Shown piece after piece: positions 9,869 through 21,305 of a stretch of 64,000 nt of DNA (position 1 is its first letter; every line of letters begins with the position of its first letter). The stretch comes from Sphagnum compactum (taxonomy: Eukaryota > Bryophyta > Sphagnopsida > Sphagnales): positions 7,554,213-7,618,212 of the forward strand of contig OZ234493.1 in assembly GCA_965153455.1 (NCBI GenBank), written 5' to 3'. A program made the position numbers and the translations under genes. The notes beneath the pieces are model-generated. The model saw only the letters and a list, made by a program, of their open reading frames with translations. It had not been told where the DNA came from and did no database searches.

Positions 9869-12774
9869 ATGATAGGAGTGGGGAGAAGCAAACAAAATCT
9901 CAATGTGGTGGACAGGCCCCTCGGCAAGGGCAAAACGGAGGTTCTGTTTTTTTTTCCCCCCTCTTCTTTTCGCTCCCAGTTCTCCTTTTCTTTCTGCAAA
10001 GAAACAAAAAACTGAATTTGGTATCTTTTTTTGTACAGGCCGTGTTTCTGGGGTTTGAAGGAGTCTTTTATTTTTATTTTTCTCTCATAGATTTGCTAAT
10101 AATTTCTTGAACCTAAAACAGGTGGAAGGTGTTTGTGATAGATCCGTGAGTGTTGGAATTTCCTTTTAGGTCAAAAACATCAATCCTGAGATGTCTGCTG
10201 CCAAGATGCAAATCTATGATGAGAATTGACAATAGTGGCTGATGCAAGGCGTGAGTGAGCTTGTAGTCACTTTGTACTCAGCTTTGAGGACCTCTCTCTG
10301 CTCGCAGATTTTGTTAGCTTCATAAACATAGTTTCCGCAGATTAAAAAGATTCCTCTAAAACTCTCAGTCTCTCTTTCCTTCTTCTATGAGTCATATTAA
10401 CATCAATAGGGATGCTGCCAACAAAAATGAAAGCGTTTGGGGGAAGCTCTTGTCAAACCAGGAACTTAGGGTTTGAGACACAGGGTTTTTTGGCTTTGTT
10501 AGTTTCATCAACTTAGTTTCTATAGATGAAAAAAAAAGTCCTCCGAAGCTCTCAGTCTTTCATTCCTTCTTCTATCAATCATATTAACATCAATAGGGAC
10601 GCCACTAACAAAAATGTAAGTGTCTGGGGGAAGCTCTTGTTAAACTAGGAACTTAGGGTTTGAGATATAGGGTTCTTCGGTGACCCTTTGTGTTCTATTG
10701 AGTATACCAGGTTCCAATTTTGTAGGCACAACCTTTGTCCAAGCTATCATCTCCCCTGTGATCTCTATGGAGAAATTTGTAATTCCCTAGTAGCCTAATT
10801 TCATGTCTCGAACTAAGGTTGAAGATTGTGGTCAGCCACCAATTGATCGATTATAAAAATAGACCCCTTGCTCTGATGGGCTTCAGGATTGTGCACAGGT
10901 CAACAGCTGATAAGCTCAGGAAGATGTCTCATTTCAGTTATGGATTCTGAAGCAAATCCTTTTTATGCGTTAGGATCCAACTGTTGTTTTCAAGTGAAAG
11001 CAATCAGCTCACAGGACTTATTCCCTCCATCATCATACATTGAGTAGAAATAGTTTTGGTGGTGTGTGTGCAGGTCAGTCTGAGTGCATTTGCATTTCTG
11101 TTCTCAGAGCTTGTACAGTACAACCAAACACGTGTTGACAATATTGCAGAACTTGAACGCAGGTCACCTTGCTCTCTGCTGTTCCATTTTAGTTTTACCT
11201 TCTTGTTATCTAATGATGATTTTCATAGAATGTGCATTGTATCATTAGATTTTTCAATGTTGCTTTCTAATGAGGCTTGTGTCTTTGTTATTTGTCTGCA
11301 AATTTGGAAAACAGACTGGAGGATGCAGGTTATGCTGTTGGCATTCGCATGCTTGAGCTTCTATGTCACCGAGAAAAGGTTTAAAGATTTGCCAATCTTG
11401 TGTGTTGTAAGCATACATCTAGCCTCCCATCCAGGCTGTAAAATCTCTCAAGCTTTCTATATGTGAAGCTTGATTGTGAATCCTTTTTTTGCATCTCACA
11501 GGGGAATAGGAGAGAGACAAGACTGCTCAACATTCTGTCCTTTGTTCACAGCACAGTGTGGAAATCACTTTTTGGGAAGGTAAGGAGCCCTCTTAAGCGT
11601 TTTTACATGTTGCTTGAATGACAAGTGAAGTGTTTAGATGTTGGAGAACCCAATAATTCTCAACTTTTGTGGTCAAGGTCAGGTGTAGCTGTTTGCTCAA
11701 AAGAATATTCCGTCATGGGGATGTGGAGGATGTGGACAGGTGGCTGATTCATTAGAGAAAGGCACTGAGCATGAAGATGAATACATGATAAGTGAAAAGG
11801 AGCTCCTTGTCAACAGGTTTGATAATTCTAAACCTTGTAAGTTAGGAGATGGATTCCTGTTCCTCAAACTTTTGGAGTGTTTTTTAAAGGAAATTGATTC
11901 TATAATGGCTATGTAAAATTGGAGTTAACTGGGCCAGGTATATTTCAGTACCAAAAGACATGGGGGCATTCAACTGTGGTGCCTTTGTTGCTGGTGTTGT
12001 GAAGGTAAATTGCCTCCTCTTGTTGTTTATGCTCATAGGGTTTTGAAATTGTTGAGTTTCTCATTCAGGATGACAATGGAGCTTTGGTAAGTATTGTAGA
12101 GTTTAATGTTTTCTTGCACTGTTGTGCTTCTTTGCACTTGTTTGATCATTGAAAGTTGTTGGGCTTTTGTTCCCTTTCCTATCCGCTGTTGTGCCTGTGT
12201 ATTGTGTGTCCATGCCACTGTCCTTCAGTTTCAGTGGCTAATTTATGAAGTCCTTTCCTCATATTTCTGGGTCCAATTCGTTTCATGTTTTGTTTTGGTC
12301 TCATGAACTTTCTGGACTTGCAGTCAACTCTTCAGAGTTCTTAATTGTCTTTGCTGTGTTTGTGGAGCACAGGGTGTCTTGGATGGGGCAGGATTCCCAG
12401 CAAGGGTGACGGCACATTTTGTGGCAGTGGAGGGCCAAGCACGTCCTCGGACCACCATTCTCATCAAGTTTTCAGAAGAGGTACACCTGTCCATAGACCA
12501 AGCATATGAGCACTAAGCACCCACAAGGCCCAGAGCAGGAGATTGGTGATTGATTGTTTAGATGATGTATGGTGGGGTGCAACCATGTGAGTAGATAACA
12601 CCTCTCCGCTAGTCATGCCTCTGGGGGATGGTGCACTATAGTTAACATTATAGTAGACAGTTCATCTGAAGAGCAGAAAGTATCCCATTAAAAGACCCAA
12701 TCTTAGCTTCAATGTTTATGCTCTCTTATGGTTCTTACATGCAGGTTCTCCAGCGAGAAGCTCGTCTTGGATAA
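9869..12774 (+). CDS. TRAPPC5: TRAPP complex subunit 5 (TRAPPC5/Trs31)
   Basis: Core subunit of the TRAPP complexes, which tether vesicles in ER-Golgi and later traffic and activate Rab1/Ypt1-type GTPases; it acts on cytosolic faces of Golgi membranes. Eight exons: 9869-9940, 11074-11162, 11315-11378, 11502-11579, 11740-11816, 11938-12004, 12373-12480, 12745-12774. They encode 194 residues, the usual family length. Diagnostic segments are VSLSAFAFLFSELVQYNQ, VDNIAELERRLEDAGY, STVWKSLFGK, GTEHEDEYMISEKELLVNR, FNCGAFVAGVV, GFPARVTAHF and a C-terminal REARLG. All phases join without a break. Exon 1 codes MIGVGRSKQNLNVVDRPLGK, matching the conserved N-terminus, and its donor (GAG/GTTCTG) is weak. 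Intron 1 is the longest at 1,133 bp and holds a tandem duplication. No loss of conserved parts is seen, so the gene should be functional. It converges on the minus-strand gene at 16375-19018. Confidence 0.96.
10310..10681. repeat. Tandem duplication of ~186 bp inside TRAPPC5 intron 1
   Basis: Copy 1 (about 10310-10494) and copy 2 (about 10495-10681) share TTTGTTAG..TTCAT, the block CATATTAACATCAATAGGGA (10393 and 10580), GGGGGAAGCTCTTGT and GGAACTTAGGGTTTGAGA. The copies differ by scattered substitutions and small indels. The duplication is entirely intronic and does not touch splice sites. Confidence 0.85.
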
Positions 12775-15700
12775 GAAGGCCATTTTGACATCAGGTTACT
12801 TGAACATGATTACCAGAAAGTTTTCACCTCCACTGCAAGCTTTCCTTAAAGATTAAAGAAATTTCATAGATATATGCTTTTCTCTGAAATGTATGTGGAT
12901 TCTTTCAGAAATTTCCCACAAAACTGTAACTGGTTGGAACTGGTTACAATACAATGGACTCTTCAAGACTAGGAGCACCTTTCCTCATTACAGAGTTTCT
13001 AAGGTATTTTTTTTAGTGCATAGTTAGTGAAACATCTCTAGGGCATGGTTCTGGCAGTGCTCCAAAGTCTTGTTGCAAAATTGTCACATTATCTGGGGTA
13101 ATTCATATTTGAATTTTGTGATTCTGCTACTGAGGATGATCTGGCCATTGGAGCTAAATTGCTCATATAATATTCTTGTGGTTTAGAGGAGTAATTGTGA
13201 TGATTTCTCACTTTTGATGTGCAATATTTTCAATCATGGATACTATGTTGTTCTCTCATCAACCTGTTGCTTGCTGTTGGTAGTCTATTGAACCATCAAA
13301 ATCATTTACCATACATGGGGCATGAAGGTCACTTGTCAATGCTTCAATGAGACACTGCTTGGGTGTGCCAGAAGTATTCTCCTGACTACTAGTGTCTTGA
13401 TAAGTTCATTTTTCATATAAATTCAAGGACAGTTTTGAGAATATCTCCACTGGGATGCCAAAGCTTTAAAGGGCTCTGGTTCGAAGTAGAGAATTCTAGG
13501 CAGATGTGTATACAAGATAGTTGTATGGTATGGTTTGGAGAGGTGTGTGTTTTGCAGGTGTTCTGTTGAAGCAGTTGAGAAAGCTTTGGAATACAAGTGA
13601 CTTTGTATTTCTGGTTGCTGAAATTCACTCTGAAAGCAAGGCCATGGACAACATTGATGGCTGTCAGATTCTTCACTCAGAAGTTGGACAAGACAGTATA
13701 GCCTACTATATCTGAGCAGATGTGAATTCTTCCTGCAATACTGTCTTATCAACAAGAGATGGAACTCTAGAAATGTGCATAAAACAAGCCCTTCATCTGT
13801 GCTCTCATCTTCGTAGGTCTGCTTGCAGGTATATTTGATGTTGTGATATTCAGAACAGCATGAAGTTCTTCAGTTGAGCATATTGCATCTGATGCTCTCC
13901 TGAGGAAGGTCAGCTTAGCAGCAGATTCATGCAATAATTTCATCTTTCAATGGTTCCTTTTAAATGTAGTCAATTTTACATCATGTCATTTCTGTTATCA
14001 TATGATTAATTGGAATTTATTATTTATTGTGGGATGTGGGTCTTCCCTTAGAACTATCCAAAGTGTATACTTCGCGGATTATTATGTTATGCTGTGCAGA
14101 TTGTCTCACTGTAACAAATTTTATTTTATTTTATCATAAGCACAGTGTATGATACTCAGACTCATTCGAGATTAAATCTTTTGTTGTGCCTTCACACCTT
14201 GTAAGAGGATTTGCAATTTTGGACTGACTCCAATTTCATGTTATCATATGGTACTTGCTTTCATGTTGATTTCACCAAGGAATTTCTTCTGCAGGATCTA
14301 CCTCAGAACATGCTTCAGAGTATTAGATGAGATAAAAAGCAGTGTTGTTATCTGCACTGTTTGGAATGTTAAGCAGAACAGTTTCAGGTTTAGTGCTATA
14401 TCACTCTTTCTCTGTCCTCTCTGTTTCAAATCTTCTTCAAACTGCTGCAAATATCATTCAATATGGGCCATCAGTTCAGATAGGAGCTTGCTTGAACTGC
14501 TTTGAAGATGGAACAAGCAGCCCAATTGAATTATGTTGCAGCAGATGGTGACACTGCTGCCAACTGCTTTCAATTGAACCCCCCATTATCAACACCATAA
14601 TGACACGAGAGAGAGGGAGAGAATCAAGAGAATCTACTCACTCCATGAGCTCACCTGCCAAGGATAGCTTCATCCTGAAAACCAGTTGCAACAAGTATCA
14701 TATTTTCAGAAATCTCACAATTGATGCAAAAAATCTTAATATAAATGATCTATGTTGAGGTTGGTGGTTGGATGTTATGCCTGATAATTAAACATAGAAA
14801 AGAAGGCCTTCAATTAGCTGAGTAACACAAAACTAAGACAAGAGATGAATAAGGATTATGTAAGTTAATTGTTCTAGATGGCACACCATCTTAAACTGTG
14901 ATTTCACGAATTCCTTCCTTGTGTTGATAATAGGCACCTTCACTACTGCACAAGTATCATCTCCCTTGCAATCTCCTTTGTCATTAATTGGATTTAATTG
15001 CATAACCCATAATGCTCGCAAGCAATTATATTGTGAAAGCAAGGCCAAAACAAACAAATTTACATTTCACGTTAAAAAAATATGGGCCCAATGCACAAAA
15101 CAACCATTGGATGTGAGCTTCAGGGCACAACTTACTTGTTTAAATAAAATAGCCTAATTACAAGGGAGAGCTAAGGGGGTTTAGAGCACTTCTGGTGTGT
15201 GATGCTGATGTGAATTAGCAGACCAACCAGCCCAAATCACACTGAGGTCCTCAGCAGATTTCTGCAGAGGTAAGTGCATGCCTTGAGAACCTTCAATACA
15301 CTAGCGTGCAACAAATTTGACCTTAGAAATGTGCTTTGCATTAAGGAGACTGGATGCTTGCAATTAAAACAGTAACAAACAAGAGCATGCAGATTCTGCT
15401 TTGGGCAAATAAGAGTTGATAGAGCAAATCAAAACAGTGAAGGGGAGAACAAACCGAGAATAGACATGCGAAAATTTATTTCATGCAAGATGGAGTCCAG
15501 ATAAGTTGGCTACCAGTTTCAATACATAAGCCATCAATCACACTTATGCATGTGCCAAAATTCCTCATTTGGACCATTTTTGCCCTAAAACCAAGTGAAG
15601 GACATCCCTTGGGTCACATGGCACCTAAGAAAGAAACTGAATTGCAAAAGATTTTGCAAGCTACCCAAATATGGCAGGTCAAAGGTGGAGCATCAGCCAT

Positions 15701-16374
15701 ATTTAGGGGTCCTAGATTCAGAGATGAGGAGCAGAGTAGCATATGTCCTGTACTTATCATGGGAAGCCAATCTTGGACACCATATGCTCTACTTACATGG
15801 TAGAGGCTCAGCTGCTATACCTTCCCATCTGAGTCTGATATTTCTAGATTGACTGGTAAATGCATTGGTGATTGCAAAACACAGTTCATGTGCAAACAGT
15901 TTCATCTTAACTCCACTGCCGAAAGGTGTCCTCATTACTGTACTAGTCAAAACAGTAACAGGACTTTGGCAAAACGACATTATGAAGAGCTAACAAGGAT
16001 GTTCCACACCTAGACATTGCCGTGTTATAATGAACTTGAATGAGCCTGACAGTACTTACCATGGGAAGCCAATCTTGGACACCATATGCTCTACTTTGCA
16101 ACTTACAGCAGCTCAAGCATAGCAACAGCTACTGTTCTGACTTGGATCAACATTCTCTGTAACCCACCAATGCAAAGCAAGTTGTACACATAGCTGATGG
16201 GCAAATTCTATTAACAAAAATATGCAAGTACATGAAGATTAAAATGTCATCAATACCTCACATATCCACATTTAAAACTTTGGTATTTCTATCCATTCTC
16301 AGTCTGAGGTCTGGCTTCTTCAGAGATCAGCATCAATGTGACTGTTGTTGCAGGTCTCATTGGTGTGGAGCTTT
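12775..16374. other. Convergent intergenic region, 3' UTRs, no gene recognised
   Basis: This 3.6 kb lies between the stop of TRAPPC5 and the stop of the minus-strand membrane-protein gene, so both 3' UTRs must fall here. Base composition is gene-like (about 40% GC) rather than AT-desert-like. A plus-strand frame of 106 codons at 15483-15803 is open, but I recognise no family in it. Several splice-like signals (for example CAGAG/GTAAGTGC near 15270) suggest spliced UTRs or a non-coding transcript. This is unproven. Confidence 0.4.
15750..16096. repeat. Direct repeat of 45 bp, copies at 15750-15794 and 16052-16096
   Basis: Both copies run from GTACTTA(T/C)CATGGGAAGCC to CCATATGCTCTACTT with one mismatch, 302 bp apart. 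No similarity extends beyond the ends as far as I can see. They lie in the presumed 3' flank of the minus-strand membrane-protein gene. Confidence 0.9.
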
Positions 16375-19018
16375 CTACACTACTTTAGGGGGCTGAGGTT
16401 CTTTTTCTTTTTCTTCAGCAACTCGCTGACCAAGCCAAGCAGCCAAACGGGGATGTGTTATCAATGTTACAACCAGTCTTTGTGTGAACTCCATAGCTTG
16501 TCGTGTGGATTGAGCTGCACTTAACACGGCTGGTGTGACCACCTTCACTGGTACATTTGCCTGCTCCTGCAACATTGCTACAGCACAACCACAATAACTT
16601 ACCAATGAGCGCTGTAACTTGCTGTTTGCCCACGAAAAAAGTGGGCAGGCTTACCCATGGAAATCTGTAAACATCACCTGCTATTGAGTATCATGGCAAG
16701 CAAGAATATCACCCTTTAATATCATCCTCAGTACTGAGAACTTCTCCATACTAGAAATCTGAGTCAACCTGAATAGAATTGAGAGATGACCTGATAATAA
16801 GGCTTATAGAAATTTCAAATCTGACAACATATCAGCAAACAGGAAAAAGGGGGAAACCCAACCACAAAGAACAGAGAAAACAAAAGAACAAACTGAGAAG
16901 CAGTTTGAGCAAAACAGTGACAGATACATGTTCAGAGACCTCCAATGGCACCATGTATGGTAGTAACCAGCTCCCATAAAATTTCCACTGACTTCATCAG
17001 CTCCAAGCAGTGGGTGTGATTCAATGTCATACATTAACCAATGTGCTGAGTCAAAAGATCAGCAGTAACAGGAAGGCTCAGCCATGATGCTGGCGAGGGC
17101 AACAAAACTTAAATGAGAAAGATAACACCAAGGAAACCCATAAGAAAGAGGAACACGAAATGAGAAAGAACAAGAAAAATCAAACAAGGAGAAGAGAAGA
17201 GAGGGAAACAAGACACAGAATTCCAAGAGCCTGATCTTTTTGAGGACAAGAACATCCCCACTTTGGATTAAGAAATAATAATTTTGAAAATTCCAAAAGT
17301 GAAATCTTTCTCTGATTTCCTCTGAAATGGTAAGCCAGTCAACACATCCTTTTGCGAGGAATGTCTGTTGCTGAGAGATTACACAATGTTGCAGCACACA
17401 ACTTCAGCACCAATTATACAGAGGCACACTTGTTTCTGCTGGGAAGAACAAGCTTACAGATTGTCTGTGATGCAGCAAGAGCACCCATTCGTCGAATTCC
17501 AACTTCTGCTGCTTGGACAGCTCTGGCAGAGCTCCGCACACCATCTGAAATTTCTTGGCTGACAATACCCATAGAACCCATCTATTCTCAGACTTGGGAA
17601 AGCTCTCTGGCAGCTTTTGGCTATGGTGCATCAAACAACAACAAATGAATTCTGCTTGACTCTGTATGTTGACCATACGGACTTCGGACTTTTCCTCACC
17701 TCAAATCATTGAGTTCTAACGTAAGGTCACTGATCTCCATGCCTGAAAGCCGGATGGCTGCCATGGTGCTGGGCAACTCTTCACGAGCCACATCAGCCAG
17801 CTTCTCCATAGAAATGGCAGCTCTCCTCATTGCCTGAAAATTCAATCAAACTCTAAAGCTTCTGCTTGTTTCTTCAGGACTGTCATCAACCATAAGAACA
17901 AATACACTCTGGAGGTTTGATAGCTTATGACCAGTTCATGGAACTCTTGGCATCTACTGTCTGAACTGCTAGATTAACAGCTCATGGTGAGGAAACCTTC
18001 CAATACTCAAATTGATCATAGAACGTGTTTGCTTGCTCACAATTGATCAAATAGAAGGCACTTACATTCAGGGTCGGAATGGCTGTCATGAGTAAAGCAG
18101 TAAGAACTCCAGTTGTCTGCAACCACAGTTGCAAAGCATCCATAACTATGTTTATCTTCCATTGAGCTACATTCCTATCAGGCAAAATTCCAGTGCAGTA
18201 ATAGGCTTATACTATTTCCACAATTCCCTTTATTTCTGCCAACAAGCTTATCACCCTATTGATGCTTCCAGATATTGTGGACTGTGCAAAAGGCACTTGG
18301 AAGAGTGCATACAGTGAACAAGAATATGAAGATCTATACAGACCAGACAACCCATCTTTGCATTCTGAAACATACTTTATCCCCCATGGATACAGGAAAA
18401 AAAAGAGAGATTACCTTCGTGTACGGGAAACAAATTTGCAGCTGCTAAACAGGATGCAGGCTAGCAAGAAAGAGGCAAAATTGACAGGGCAGTATTTACC
18501 AGGCAGGCAATGAATCCCAGAAGAAAGAACGCTTGATCAACAGGAGTCATTTGATGAAGCCGCAGATGGAGAGGAAGAGAAGACTGTGCTGCTGCCACTG
18601 AAGTAGTTGAGGATTCATACACAGCTGCTGCTGGTCCTCCTGCATGGAAACTTTCATCCTGAGATTGTAGAGATGTGAGCCTGCTGGTAGGAGTTGATTC
18701 TGCAGCAATTGGATCGGCAGCATGCGCTGCTACACCCTCTGTTGCACTTGCTGAAGCCTTCAACAACAAAAGGTACTTCGCTGCTCCGACAGTTTTAATA
18801 GAAGACCTAATTTGAGCAAAACTTGGTCGCCATCGATACGGTTTCCGCAGCAGCCTATTATTGTGGCCGGCTTGGAACCCCAGAAAACTACTACTACTAC
18901 ACCCGTTGTTCATAAGCCTCATGCCTAAAGATGCATGGCCGCTGCTGTAGACAAACAACTTTTGACTGCTGCGCTGTGTCGCCACCACACACTGCGCATG
19001 ACTAATGCCTAAGACCAT
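16375..19018 (-). CDS. Probable chloroplast membrane protein with amphipathic helical domain
   Basis: Exons read: 19018-18500, 18116-18066, 17833-17700, 17558-17458 and last exon about 16566-16375. The first four join in phase (0, 0, 2). Exon 4 ends in phase 1 while the last exon reads cleanly from a phase-0 acceptor, so a small exon between 17450 and 16570 is probably missing from the model. The start is the first ATG after an in-frame TGA. Residues 1 to ~75 are rich in S, R, A and N with few acids, as in plastid transit peptides. One hydrophobic segment spans the exon 1/2 junction (FFLLGFIACL then TTGVLTALLMTAIPTL). It is followed by an amphipathic helical stretch with MEKLADVAREELPSTMAAIR and LELNDLSQEISDGVRSSARA. 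The latter recalls plant plastid proteins of unknown function resembling DUF948; that match is from memory. The C-terminus is charged and proline-containing. Role unknown. Confidence 0.8.
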
Positions 19019-20040
19019 GGCAGCAGCAGCAGATCCGATCACAGATTCGGGAGAGGAACATCAATCGCATAACTGCTGTTGCAACCCCAATTCTTCTTCA
19101 CGGCCAACAACTCTTCTTCTGCTTCTTTGATCTTCTACAAATGCATTTCGTTACTACTAACAACAACGAAATTCTCTTTCTGTTAAATGCTTCCTGCCCT
19201 AGGTCGTCCGACGACGAGTTTGGAAACAACGACGTTTCTTCAGAAAAGTTCTTTAACAACAAACGACGACGACCTAGAGAAACAAACGTGTCACGAACTG
19301 AGCACTAAAAGTCATGCCATAGCTGCTGCTGCTGCTGCCGCCGCTGCTGCTACAACATATTATCTCCACAAACAAACTCGGTAAAAGCTAGTATCACCGA
19401 AACCTGGAAAAACAACAACGCGCTCCTCCAAGTCCAAAACCATTCCATTCGGTTGTACCTAACCAAAATCCCGAATCCGATGATACTTTCTTACATCAAA
19501 AAATTCCCGTGATGATTCAATGCAGCAGGAAAAAATTCAGGAATCATCCACACTTCCAAATACATACGTGAAGCGACAGGATTTCACGATGATATTACCA
19601 CTGCTCAAAAGAAAGAAAGAAAGAAAACAGAAGAGCAGCTCTTCGCCATAGCCAAAGAAAACACGTGCGCGCACAAGAAGGAAAACCAAAGGGCGTTCGT
19701 TACTTGAAGAAGGAGAAGAAGAAGACGACTCGCCAGATGTTTGTGGCGAGCCCCCAAAATAGCGGTGCCGCTAATTCCCGTGTCCGAAAGACGCAGAGAG
19801 CCACCAACGAGGTCGCTTTTTCCAACCGTCAGATAGAATTGTCGCGCATCTAAACCGCTGGTAGTTAAAACACCAAAATTAAGAACGCAATCGTGGTGCT
19901 ATCTGAGCCGTTCCATGATAACCCAGAGTAAGTCTACTCCAAATCCCTTATTTTGTTTTTTCTTTTTTTTAAAACACACAAAACACAAACACACACACAC
20001 ACAAAAGGGCCTACTTAATAATAAATAATAAATAGCTTTC
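19019..20040 (-). promoter_or_regulatory. Leader and promoter region of the plastid-protein gene
   Basis: A pyrimidine-rich minus-strand stretch (CTTCTT, GCTGCT runs) precedes the ATG at 19018, followed upstream by GC-richer DNA to about 19860 and then a drop to AT-rich simple sequence. A CACGTG palindrome at 19662-19667 is a G-box core, common in light- and ABA-responsive plant promoters. It lies about 640 bp from the ATG; its use here is inference. No coding region is supported. Confidence 0.4.
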
Positions 20041-20249
20041 ACCTTTTTTGTGTATGTATATATAGTTTCACAAAATAAATAAACGAAAAAAATTAATTAA
20101 ATTATTTTATTTTATTTTATTTTATTTTCAAAAAGAGGTTTATGTATCTAGACATAAATAACACTGCCACATACACAGTGGCAAGCTGATCCATAAAGTA
20201 CCCTACCCTACAATTTTTACCAATTTTTGTCTTTGTGTTAAATAAAAAT

Positions 20250-20303
20250 AGGCCTAGGGTTCCTATGTCTAGGCCTAGGGTTCCTAGGCTTAGGCCTAGG
20301 CCC
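20250..20303. repeat. Minisatellite, 21 bp unit with AGGCCTAGG core
   Basis: AGGCCTAGG recurs at 20250, 20271 and 20292, exactly 21 bp apart. Two full units of AGGCCTAGGGTTCCTA plus five variable bases are followed by a truncated third. The core contains overlapping palindromes AGGCCT and CCTAGG. Confidence 0.85.
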
Positions 20304-20483
20304 CCCAATTTTAGGTTCCAAACACATAAAAGAATCAATCTCTCTCCCAACACTCACCCACTCACTCTTCTTTCCCATCCACAATTTTGTCATTCACACG
20401 TGATGATGGATGAATGAATGTCCAGAAGTTCATTAGGGCTCATCCTGCTTGCTGCCTCTTTAGTCATGAGTGCATCACTGGAA

Positions 20484-20513
20484 TGAAAGAAAGAAAGAAA
20501 GAAAGAAAGAAAG
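20484..20513. repeat. (GAAA)n microsatellite
   Basis: About seven uninterrupted GAAA units lie in intergenic DNA. Confidence 0.95.
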
Positions 20514-20676
20514 GTGGTTGTTTTTTTTCCTCCTTCGATTTTTGGTAATGTAGACAAATTGGCAAATCATTCACAAGAAGATTTAGCCAAATTTGGTTAT
20601 AAAACTTTTAAGAATCCTTTTTGTATTTTGGCTACCACACTCGCTTCCATCCTTTCAACCAAATGAATGCCCTCTG

Positions 20677-20706
20677 GCTTGGCTTGGCTTGGCTTGGCCT
20701 GGCCTG
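20677..20706. repeat. (CTTGG)n pentanucleotide repeat
   Basis: Four CTTGG units grade into CCTGG units. A related TTTGGC-type array occurs at 60917-60976. Confidence 0.85.
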
Positions 20707-20739
20707 ACCCAGCCCTTCTCCAAAGACCTACCTACTCTC

Positions 20740-21305
20740 CATATTTTTATTTTATTTTTGAGCTAAACCTCTATTTCTTAACAAACAAATTATATTTTCC
20801 TAAATAAACCTCCATCTTTTACCCAAAACTTTTATATCTTTCCAAATAAATTTTCATCTTTTAGCAAAACTTTTATTTTTTTCCAAACTAAACTTTTATC
20901 TCTTGATAAAACCTCTATATTTTTTGGTTAATTTTTTACATTTTGAAAAAAACCTCCATATTTTCCTAGTTTTAATATATATATCTCAACAAACCTTTAT
21001 ATTTCTTGGTTAAATTTTGAGCTTTCAACAAAACCTTTATTTGTTCATAGCAAAATCTCTATCTCTTGGCAAAACTGTTATCTTTGTTTATTTAAATTTT
21101 TATCTTTTGGCAAACCTTTTATCTTTTCCTAACTAAACCTCTATCTTTTGACAAAACCTTTTTACTTTTAACTAAAATTTTATTTCTTGACATAATCTCT
21201 TTACTTCCTAGTTAAACATTTCTATTTTCTAACTAAATTTTTATTTTTTGGCAAAACCTCTCTATTTCCTAACTAAACTTTTACCTTTTGACAAACCTAT
21301 TTACC
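20740..21305. repeat. Highly diverged tandem array, roughly 40 bp period
   Basis: The plus strand repeats an idea rather than an exact unit: (C)TAACTAAAC, then TTTTATCTTTTG, then (A/G)CAAAACCTCTAT, then TTTCC. It recurs about 14 times over 560 bp with heavy substitution. Clear units include those around 21110-21150, 21230-21270 and 21265-21305. Half-units of about 20 bp (AACCTCTATCTTTTGACAAA and related) alternate. It codes nothing. Confidence 0.7.

Noticed and set aside
15483-15803. 106-codon plus-strand frame
   Set aside because: No recognised family or upstream exon; lies where the 3' UTR of the minus-strand gene is expected. Kept only as a remark.
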